Source: Mycobacterium sp. (lineage in GTDB: Bacteria > Actinomycetota > Actinomycetes > Mycobacteriales > Mycobacteriaceae). Taken from it: a stretch of DNA of 9,205 bases. Position 1 is the stretch's first letter, and each line of letters begins with the position of its first letter. Below are positions 4,616 through 9,205 of this stretch, one piece after another. The position numbers and the translations under genes are program-made. Location of the stretch: contig JAOPWF010000143.1 of assembly GCA_025965815.1 (NCBI GenBank), positions 1 through 9,205 on the forward strand, written 5' to 3'. The notes below the pieces were generated by a model, which worked only from the letters and a program-made list of their open reading frames with translations, made no database searches and was not told the origin of the DNA.

Positions 4616-6118
4616 ATGTCCACCCTCGGTGATCTGCTCGCCGAGCACACCGTCCTGCCCGGCAATGCGGTCGACCATCTGCACGCCGTCGTCGGCGAGT
4701 GTCAGCTGCTGGCCGACCTGTCCTTTGCCGACTATCTGATGTGGGTGCGCCGCGACGACGGCGTTCTGGTTTGCGTCGCGCAGTGCCGGCCCAACACCGC
4801 GCCGACCGTGCTGCTGACCGACGCCGTCGGCACCGTCGCGGCCGGCGCCGAGCTCCCGCTGGTCACCTCCGCCTTCCAGTCTGGCGCGATCGGCCGGGAA
4901 AGCGATGCGGGCCAGCAGGATTCAGAAAAGGAGGGTACCGGTCTGAACGTGGAAGCAGTGCCGGTGCGCTGCGACAACAACGTGGTGGCAGTACTGACCC
5001 ACCAGACCGCGCTGGCCGCCCGCCGCAAGTCCAGCCCGCTGGAGATCGCCTACCTCGACTGCGCGGCAGATCTGGTCCGCATGCTCAGCGAGGGCACCTT
5101 CCCCAACGTGGGTGATGTGGCGATGTCACGATCCAGCCCGCGGGTCGGTGACGGTTTCATCCGGCTCGACGTCCACGGCGTCGTCGCCTTCGCCAGCCCC
5201 AACGCGCTTTCGGCCTATCACCGGATGGGGCTGAACGCGGAGTTGGAGGGGCAGAACCTGGTGGCGGTGACCCGGCCGCTGATCTCCGATCCGTTCGAGG
5301 CCCAGGAGCTCGCCGAGCATGTCCGCGACTCACTATCCGGCGGCTCCAGCATGCGGATGGAGGTCGACGCAGGCGGCGCAGCGGTGCTGCTGCGCACGAT
5401 GCCGCTGGTGGTCAACGGTGCGGCGGTCGGCGCCGCGGTGCTGATCCGGGACGTCACCGAGGTCAAGCGCCGCGACCGGGCCCTGCTGAGTAAGGACGCC
5501 ACCATCCGCGAGATCCACCACCGGGTGAAGAACAATCTGCAAACGGTGGCCGCGCTGCTGCGGCTGCAGGCCCGGCGCACCAACAACGCCGAGGGGCGCG
5601 AAGCGCTGATCGAATCGGTGCGACGGGTGTCGTCCATCGCACTGGTGCACGACGCCCTGTCGATGTCGGTGGACGAGGAGGTCAACCTCGACGAGGTGGT
5701 GGACCGCATCCTGCCGATCATGAACGACGTCGCAACGGTGGACTCCACCATCCGGATCACCCGGGACGGCGACCTCGGGGTGCTGGACGCCGACCGGGCG
5801 ACCGCCCTGATCATGGTCGTCACCGAACTGGTACAGAACGCCATCGAGCACGCCTTCGACGCCGCGACCAAACAGGGCTGCGTGACCATCCGGGCCGAGC
5901 GTTCGGCCCGCTGGCTCGACGTGGTGGTGCACGACAACGGCCGTGGCCTGCCCGATGGGTTCAGCCTGGAGAAGTCCGACCGGCTCGGCCTGCAGATCGT
6001 CCGGACGCTGGTGTCGGCGGAACTGGACGGCTCGCTGGGAATGCACGACGTGCCCGAAGGCGGCACAGACGTGGTTCTGCGGGTGCCGATCGGCCGCCGC
6101 GCCCGGTTGGCGCAGTAG
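4616..6118 (+). CDS. pdtaS: Cytosolic sensor histidine kinase PdtaS (GAF-PAS-HisKA_2-HATPase)
   Basis: PdtaS autophosphorylates on histidine and passes the phosphate to PdtaR, an ANTAR-type RNA-binding response regulator encoded elsewhere, affecting gene expression after initiation. The 500-residue protein has no membrane segment. Layout: GAF-like domain about 10-155, PAS domain about 175-285, HisKA_2 dimerisation and phosphoacceptor region about 293-370, ATPase domain about 385-495. Seen: the H-box EIHHRVKNNLQTVAALLRLQ (299-318, acceptor His302 or the adjacent His301), N-box ELVQNAIEHAF (404-414), G1 box DNGRGLP (440-446) and G2 DRLGLQIV (455-462). Cys53 and Cys57 in the GAF domain sit where I recall the ligand or metal-sensing cysteines of M. 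tuberculosis PdtaS. GAGGA at 4605-4609 precedes the ATG by six bases. It is convergent with whiB1 across a strong hairpin. Confidence 0.95.
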   Translation: MSTLGDLLAEHTVLPGNAVDHLHAVVGECQLLADLSFADYLMWVRRDDGVLVCVAQCRPNTAPTVLLTDAVGTVAAGAELPLVTSAFQSGAIGRESDAGQQDSEKEGTGLNVEAVPVRCDNNVVAVLTHQTALAARRKSSPLEIAYLDCAADLVRMLSEGTFPNVGDVAMSRSSPRVGDGFIRLDVHGVVAFASPNALSAYHRMGLNAELEGQNLVAVTRPLISDPFEAQELAEHVRDSLSGGSSMRMEVDAGGAAVLLRTMPLVVNGAAVGAAVLIRDVTEVKRRDRALLSKDATIREIHHRVKNNLQTVAALLRLQARRTNNAEGREALIESVRRVSSIALVHDALSMSVDEEVNLDEVVDRILPIMNDVATVDSTIRITRDGDLGVLDADRATALIMVVTELVQNAIEHAFDAATKQGCVTIRAERSARWLDVVVHDNGRGLPDGFSLEKSDRLGLQIVRTLVSAELDGSLGMHDVPEGGTDVVLRVPIGRRARLAQ

Positions 6119-6155
6119 GGCGCACGCGGGCGCGACAGGGGCCCCTGCACAGCAC

Positions 6156-6183
6156 TACGGCCCCGGCTATTGCCGGGGCCGTA
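6156..6183. terminator. Shared bidirectional hairpin terminator between pdtaS and whiB1
   Basis: TACGGCCCCGGC (6156-6167), a TATT loop and GCCGGGGCCGTA (6172-6183) form a perfect 12-pair, very G+C-rich stem, 37 bases past the pdtaS stop and 18 bases past the whiB1 stop. There is no long T-tract on either side, as is common for mycobacterial terminators, so it can serve both convergent genes. A second perfect palindrome, CAGGGGCCCCTG, lies just before it at 6136-6147. Confidence 0.8.
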
Positions 6184-6201
6184 TTGCATCAGCAAGTGGG
6201 A

Positions 6202-6456
6202 CTAGACCCCGCTGCGGGCCTTCGTCCTGGCGTTGCGACGCTTGAGTGCACGCCGCTCGTCTTCGCTCATTCCGCCCCACACGCCTGCGTCCTGGCCTGA
6301 GTCCAGAGCCCAGGTGAGGCACTCCGTAGTCACCGGGCAGCGATTGCAGACGAGCTTCGCGTCAGCGATCTGGGCGAGTGCCGGGCCGCTGTTTCCCACC
6401 GGGAAGAACAGCTCCGGATCCTCGTCGCGACAGACCGCCTTGTGGCGCCAATCCAT
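6202..6456 (-). CDS. whiB1: Iron-sulfur transcription factor WhiB1
   Basis: WhiB1 is an essential mycobacterial regulator that binds the principal sigma factor through its [4Fe-4S] cluster and reacts with nitric oxide. The 84-residue product has the four cluster cysteines Cys9, Cys37, Cys40 and Cys46 (VCNRCPVTTEC), the turn motif GVWGG (58-62) and a basic C-terminal tail RRALKRRNARTKAR used for DNA contact. Length and sequence match recalled M. tuberculosis WhiB1 (Rv3219). AGGAG (6466-6470, minus strand) lies nine bases before the ATG. Its upstream region holds a good TTGACA -35 box and a CRP-type site. It is a separate unit from the dagK gene upstream, with 236 A+T-richer bases between. Confidence 0.97.
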   Translation of the reverse strand: MDWRHKAVCRDEDPELFFPVGNSGPALAQIADAKLVCNRCPVTTECLTWALDSGQDAGVWGGMSEDERRALKRRNARTKARSGV

Positions 6457-6510
6457 GTTGTCTTACTCCTAACTGAATGCGCAGCGATGCGCACCGGTCT
6501 GTTTTCCGCT

Positions 6511-6525
6511 GTTAACGCGTGCACA
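6511..6525. repeat. Copy 1 of a GTTAAC-CGTG 15-mer in the whiB1 leader
   Basis: GTTAACGCGTGCACA matches the copy at 6589-6603 at 12 of 15 positions, in the same orientation. This copy lies in the transcribed leader of whiB1, about 20-35 bases after the likely transcription start. The pairing with a promoter-upstream copy suggests a repeated regulator site, perhaps for autoregulation. Confidence 0.35.
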
Positions 6526-6549
6526 CCCAATGTTTCTGCACTGTTGCAT

Positions 6550-6580
6550 CCGATAGTTTCACAGGCCCAACAGATGTCAA
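6550..6580 (-). promoter_or_regulatory. whiB1 core promoter
   Basis: On the minus strand TTGACA (6580-6575) is a perfect -35 hexamer. It is followed by a 17-base spacer to ACTATC (6557-6552), or a 19-base spacer to TATCGG (6555-6550), so the -10 box lies in this stretch. Transcription would start near 6543-6545, giving a leader of nearly 90 bases. Confidence 0.6.
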
Positions 6581-6588
6581 TAGCGCGA

Positions 6589-6603
6589 GTTAACACGTGT
6601 GCA
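6589..6603. repeat. Copy 2 of the GTTAAC-CGTG 15-mer, overlapping the CRP-type site
   Basis: GTTAACACGTGTGCA is the partner of the copy at 6511-6525, 78 bases away. It overlaps half of the CRP-type site at 6596-6611 and contains the palindrome ACACGTGT. Confidence 0.35.
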
Positions 6604-6611
6604 ATCTCACT
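6596..6611 (-). promoter_or_regulatory. CRP-family (Rv3676-type) binding site upstream of whiB1
   Basis: AGTGAGATTGCACACG on the minus strand fits the mycobacterial CRP pattern NGTGNNANNNNNCACA at all but the last base. It differs at two positions from the CRP1 site of the M. tuberculosis whiB1 promoter as I recall it (AGTGAGATAGCCCACG). Its centre is about 59 bases upstream of the predicted start, the same place as in M. tuberculosis. A second, weaker site expected near the -35 box is not clear here. Confidence 0.65.
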
Positions 6612-6683
6612 ACGGTGGTCTGTTTCCAGAACCCTTACCCGTTTGTACTACACTTATTCTATCTGCGCCCTAATCCTATCAAC

Positions 6684-6699
6684 GCAATAGCGTTATTGC
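6684..6699. terminator. Small A+T-containing hairpin at the dagK stop codon
   Basis: GCAATA (6684-6689), a four-base loop and TATTGC (6694-6699) form a perfect stem that covers the dagK TAA. An overlapping pairing AACGC/GCGTT (6681-6685 with 6690-6694) is an alternative. It could be a weak end-of-gene structure separating dagK from whiB1, but it has no T-tract. Confidence 0.3.
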
Positions 6700-7667
6700 A
6701 GGTCAGAAGGGTTCTTTGCGACGGGTGCCGCCACGCCTAGAGCCGCAGGCACCGAGCGGAAGGTGATGTCGGTCCGCAGGCCCAGATAATCGCCGTCGAT
6801 CTGGCTCGCGATCGGCGCGTCGCCACTGGTTACCCGCACACAGGCCAGGTCATCCTCGCGGATCAGGTGCCTGGCTTTCAGCTTGGGCTTGCGCGACAGC
6901 ATCTGCCGGACCAGGCGCAGGTTCGCCCACACGTTCATGCTGGTCGTTGCGAAGACCCCGAGGCCGGTTTCGTAGCTGGTGCCGGGGTTGGTCCACACCG
7001 GCCGGGTGTTGGCATAGGTCCACGGGCTCGAGTTCGAGACGAAGACGAAATGCACCCCGGTCAGCGGCTCCCGGTCGGGCATGTGCAGCGTCAGCGTCGG
7101 TTCGCGGCGGGAGCTGGCCAGCACCGCGGGCACCGCGGCGCGGATGTAGCGATTCATGGTCACCCCGCGGTTCTTGCTGCGGCGGGCCTCCACGGCGGCG
7201 ACCACCTCGCCGTCGACGCCCATGCCGGCGCTGAACACCGCCCAGCGTTCGCCGGCGTCGATCAGCCCGATGCGCCGCCAGGTCCGGGTGCGCTGATACT
7301 CGCCGAGCAGGTCGATGAGCTGGTTGGTGGCATCGACCGGGTCGTGCGGGATGCCAAGCGTGCGCGCGAAGACGTTGGCCGAGCCGCCCGGGACCACCGC
7401 GACGGCGGGCACCGGGCCTATTGGTAGCGGCCCCGGCTTGCCGAGCAGGCCGTTGACGACCTCGTTCACCGTTCCGTCCCCGCCGTGCACGATCACCAGG
7501 TCGACGCCGTCCCGCGCCGCCTGTTCGGCGATGTCGATGGCGTGCCCGCGATGGTCGGTGTGGGCCACGGTGAGCCGGACGCGGCTCTCCAGGGCATGCG
7601 CGAGCAGATCGCGGCCCGCCGCAGTGGTGGAGGTGGCGTTGGGGTTCACGATCAGCACGGCGCGCAC
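6693..7667 (-). CDS. Diacylglycerol-kinase-family lipid kinase (YegS/DgkB-like)
   Basis: Members of this family phosphorylate diacylglycerol or related lipids at the membrane with ATP. The 324-residue product, recalled counterpart of Rv3218, has NPNAT (8-12), the nucleotide-binding HGGDGTVNEVVNGLLG (61-76), PGGSANVFARTLGIP (93-107), GMGVDGEVV (148-156) and the C-terminal IDGDYLG (290-296), all typical of the DAGK catalytic and accessory domains. There is no transmembrane segment. The lipid substrate cannot be read from sequence. The start is GTG 7667 because a TGA lies in frame three codons upstream. A TAGGCT -10 box eight bases before the GTG and the absence of a Shine-Dalgarno sequence suggest a leaderless or nearly leaderless message. 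It is divergent from the membrane-protein gene, with 51 bases between. Confidence 0.88.
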   Translation of the reverse strand: MRAVLIVNPNATSTTAAGRDLLAHALESRVRLTVAHTDHRGHAIDIAEQAARDGVDLVIVHGGDGTVNEVVNGLLGKPGPLPIGPVPAVAVVPGGSANVFARTLGIPHDPVDATNQLIDLLGEYQRTRTWRRIGLIDAGERWAVFSAGMGVDGEVVAAVEARRSKNRGVTMNRYIRAAVPAVLASSRREPTLTLHMPDREPLTGVHFVFVSNSSPWTYANTRPVWTNPGTSYETGLGVFATTSMNVWANLRLVRQMLSRKPKLKARHLIREDDLACVRVTSGDAPIASQIDGDYLGLRTDITFRSVPAALGVAAPVAKNPSDLQ

Positions 7668-7675
7668 GAGGGCTC

Positions 7676-7681
7676 AGCCTA
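7676..7681 (-). promoter_or_regulatory. Candidate -10 box of the lipid kinase gene
   Basis: TAGGCT on the minus strand ends eight bases before GTG 7667. This fits TANNNT and would start the message at or one to two bases before the start codon. No -35 box is evident. Confidence 0.35.
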
Positions 7682-7706
7682 ACGGCAGCACGCCGTCGTC
7701 TCTGTC

Positions 7707-7712
7707 TACGCT
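7707..7712 (+). promoter_or_regulatory. Candidate -10 box of the membrane-protein gene, leaderless arrangement
   Basis: TACGCT fits TANNNT and ends six bases before GTG 7719, so transcription would begin at the start codon itself. No Shine-Dalgarno sequence is present upstream of that GTG. Confidence 0.45.
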
Positions 7713-7718
7713 GAGACG

Positions 7719-8117
7719 GTGACTCCCCGCCCACCGCAGGCCGTGCGCCGTGCCGGCGTGCTGGTGGCCGCCGAGGGGGTCGCGGCCCTGGTCGTGGCGG
7801 CGGTGCTGGTCGTTCGGGGGCTGACCGGCGCCGACCAGCGAGTGGTCAACGGATTCGGTACTGCTGTCTGGTTCGTGGTCATCGGTGGCGCGGTGCTGGC
7901 GGCGGGCTGGGCGCTGGTCTCGGGCCGGCGGTGGGGTCGTGGGGTGGCGGTGTTCGCCCAACTGCTGCTGTTGCCGGTGGCCTGGTACATCGCCGCGGGC
8001 TCCCATCAGCCCGGCTACGGCATCCCCATCGCGGTCGTCGCGCTGGCCGCCCTGGCCCTGCTGTTCAGCCGGCCCGCGGTGAACTGGGTGGCCGGCGTCG
8101 ACGAGGATTCCCGCTAG
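7719..8117 (+). CDS. Small four-helix integral membrane protein, unknown function
   Basis: The 132-residue product has four hydrophobic segments at about 13-33, 47-67, 74-94 and 101-117, a short basic N-terminus (RPPQAVRRA) and an acidic C-terminal tail (GVDEDSR). By recall it matches the conserved mycobacterial membrane protein Rv3217c, for which I know no function. By the positive-inside rule the Arg-rich N-terminus and the RRWGR loop (70-74) are probably cytoplasmic. The GTG start at 7719 is supported by a TACGCT box six bases upstream. It is convergent with the acetyltransferase gene, and the palindrome CTAG at 8114-8117 supplies the TAG stop for both. Confidence 0.85.
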   Translation: MTPRPPQAVRRAGVLVAAEGVAALVVAAVLVVRGLTGADQRVVNGFGTAVWFVVIGGAVLAAGWALVSGRRWGRGVAVFAQLLLLPVAWYIAAGSHQPGYGIPIAVVALAALALLFSRPAVNWVAGVDEDSR

Positions 8118-8593
8118 CCCTGCGCGAGCTCGGACAGCTCCGGGCCCGACACCCGGTAGGTGGTCCACTCCTTCTGCTGGTACCCGCCAACGGCGTCGTA
8201 GAGCGCAATGGCGTCGACGTTCCAGTTCAGCACCGCCCATGACAGTCGCGTGTAGCCGCTGGTCACGCATTCGCGTGCCAGGGTGGCCAGCAGTGCGCGG
8301 GCAAGTCCGCGGCGGCGGAACTTCGGGCGCACGAACAGGTCCTCCAGATAGATACCGGCGACACCGTCCCAGGTGGAGAAGTTGCGGAACCACAGTGCTT
8401 CCGCGGCGAGCTCGCCGTCCACCTCGGCGACGTACGCCTGCACGGTCGGGGCATCCCCGAAAAGCGCTGTACGGATTTGGCTTTCGGTCACGGTGCAGTC
8501 GTCGGCGGCGCGCTCGAACTCGGCGAGTTCGTGAATCATCGCGGTGATCTCGGCCTCGTCGCCGGGCTGGGCGCGCCGAATGTGTTCACTCAT
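8114..8593 (-). CDS. GNAT acetyltransferase, spermidine/diamine N-acetyltransferase-like (SSAT family)
   Basis: This protein transfers acetyl from acetyl-CoA to an amine; the substrate is not known. The 159 residues show the acetyl-CoA motif A as YLEDLFVRPKFRRRGLARALL (82-102), with R-x-x-G-x-A in place of the common Q-x-x-G-x-G. The WAVLNWNVDAIALYDAVGG stretch (119-137) is characteristic of SSAT-like enzymes, with Tyr132 at the position of the SSAT general acid. The start is the ATG at 8593: it overlaps the entC stop as ATGA, has GGGAG seven bases upstream (8601-8605) and gives the normal family length. A longer reading to 8779 runs inside entC and has no family features. Translation is probably coupled to entC. 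By recall it is the counterpart of Rv3216. Confidence 0.9.
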   Translation of the reverse strand: MSEHIRRAQPGDEAEITAMIHELAEFERAADDCTVTESQIRTALFGDAPTVQAYVAEVDGELAAEALWFRNFSTWDGVAGIYLEDLFVRPKFRRRGLARALLATLARECVTSGYTRLSWAVLNWNVDAIALYDAVGGYQQKEWTTYRVSGPELSELAQG

Positions 8594-9205
8594 ACCGTGA
8601 CTCCCAGTGCGGAGAAGATGGTCTTGAATTTTGTTGTGGTTTCGTCGACTTCGTCGTCCGGGTCGGATTCCGGGACAATGCCGCCGCCGGCGTGCGCGTC
8701 GGCCGAGAGCCGGTCCGCGGCAAGCTGGGCGCAGCGGATGGACACCACCCAGCGGCCGTCGCCTGCCGCATCGCACCATCCGACCGCCCCGGCGTAGAAC
8801 CCGCGGTCGCCCTCCAGCTCGTTGATCAGTTCGGCTGCCGCCAATGCCGGCACCCCGCCAACGGCTGGTGTCGGGTGCAGTGCGATCGCGAGATCCAGTG
8901 CGGTGGTTGATGACTCACGCAGTCGCCCGGTGATGGGTGTGTTCAGGTGCCACACCGCCGAGGTGCTACTGAGCTCCGGTGTCGGCGCGATCGACAGGTC
9001 GACGCACAGCGGTTCGAGCGCCTTGCGCATCTCGTCGACGACCAGTTGGTGTTCGTGCAGGTTCTTGGCCGACTCGGCCAGCGCGACACCGCTGGCCCGG
9101 TCGGCGTCGGGATCGGCCGAACGGGGTGCGGACCCTGCGAACGGCCTGCACGTCACCACGTTGCCTCGGCGGGCGACCAGCAGTTCGGGGCTGGCACCGA
9201 TCAGC
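8590..9205 (-). CDS. entC: Isochorismate synthase, C-terminal part, partial
   Basis: This chorismate-binding enzyme turns chorismate into isochorismate, used for menaquinone or, in some species, for siderophore precursors. The C-terminal 204 residues are present, and the gene enters from the right edge. Seen in order: IGASPELLV at the beginning, RPFAGSAPR, the KNLHEHQLVVDEM helix, WHLNTPITGRL, ALHPTPAVGGVP, the GFYAGAVGW strand, HAGGGIVPESDPDDEVDETTTKF with the metal-binding acidic residues, and a short end. The usual AGAGIV here reads AGGGIV. The last four bases overlap the acetyltransferase start (ATGA), so both belong to one transcription unit. By recall it is the counterpart of Rv3215; menaquinone against siderophore use cannot be decided from the window. 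Confidence 0.9.
   Translation of the reverse strand, partial: LIGASPELLVARRGNVVTCRPFAGSAPRSADPDADRASGVALAESAKNLHEHQLVVDEMRKALEPLCVDLSIAPTPELSSTSAVWHLNTPITGRLRESSTTALDLAIALHPTPAVGGVPALAAAELINELEGDRGFYAGAVGWCDAAGDGRWVVSIRCAQLAADRLSADAHAGGGIVPESDPDDEVDETTTKFKTIFSALGVTV

Noticed and set aside
5218..6195. 325-codon open frame antisense to pdtaS (and other long frames opposite pdtaS, dagK and sigH)
   Set aside because: The composition is Ser/Arg/Thr-rich low-complexity as expected for the opposite strand of G+C-rich coding DNA. No domain was recognised, and pdtaS in the other strand is certain.
6457..6692. Possible small RNA or extra gene in the 236-base whiB1 upstream gap
   Set aside because: No ribosome site with a credible short frame and no terminator-bounded transcript; the sequence is explained by the whiB1 promoter, CRP site and leader.
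8594..8779. N-terminal extension of the acetyltransferase to 221 residues
   Set aside because: It lies wholly in entC, is Arg-rich out-of-frame sequence, and the ATGA overlap with a Shine-Dalgarno site at 8601-8605 fixes the start at 8593.
1..9205. CRISPR arrays, tRNA or rRNA genes, insertion sequences, prophage or defence genes
   Set aside because: No spaced repeats, RNA-gene signatures, transposase motifs or nuclease domains were seen; all frames of size are accounted for by core mycobacterial genes.

Overview
The window is chromosomal DNA from an actinomycete of the family Mycobacteriaceae, most likely a Mycolicibacterium-like species. It has high G+C, many GTG starts, and a gene set that matches by protein recall the Mycobacterium tuberculosis block aroA (Rv3227) to entC (Rv3215), read here in the opposite direction. 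No phage, transposase, CRISPR, tRNA or rRNA was seen. It is a core housekeeping and stress-regulation region, densely packed, with no gene-free stretch over 300 bases.

Layout. 1-534 (-): 5' part of aroA (shikimate pathway), running off the left edge. 647-1456 (+): an SRAP/YedK-type abasic-site crosslinking protein. 1460-2281 (-): an HSDL2-like short-chain dehydrogenase whose ancestral start region looks damaged. 2394-2894 (-): a YbaK/EbsC-type aminoacyl-tRNA deacylase. 3115-3792 and 3789-4097 (+): the thiol/heat stress sigma factor SigH and its zinc anti-sigma factor RshA, translationally coupled. 4101-4187 (-): the 28-residue ribosomal protein bL37. 4363-4578 and 4616-6118 (+): the biotinylated protein TB7.3 and the histidine kinase PdtaS, one transcription unit. 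6202-6456 (-): whiB1. 6693-7667 (-): a diacylglycerol-kinase-family lipid kinase. 7719-8117 (+): a four-helix membrane protein. 8114-8593 (-): an SSAT-like acetyltransferase, ATGA-coupled to the 3' part of entC (8590-9205), which runs off the right edge.

Regulation. A near-perfect SigH-type promoter (2941-2968) precedes sigH. It would produce a message carrying a second in-frame start with a strong ribosome binding site, so a long SigH isoform is plausible, as described for the Streptomyces homologue SigR. A hairpin followed by five T residues lies inside that leader. whiB1 has a CRP-type site about 59 bases upstream of its likely transcription start, as in M. tuberculosis. Several genes (ybaK, the SDR, the membrane protein, possibly dagK) have a TANNNT -10 box placed so that transcription would begin at or next to the start codon, the usual leaderless arrangement of mycobacteria.

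Two repeat-like palindromic elements (545-590 and 2326-2383) resemble dispersed mycobacterial intergenic repeats. Convergent pairs are extremely tight: SRAP/SDR and rshA/bL37 are 3 bases apart, and the membrane protein and GNAT gene share one CTAG for both stop codons. I see no obviously new multi-gene system; the most interesting items are the decayed SDR start, the SigH leader and the whiB1 control region.
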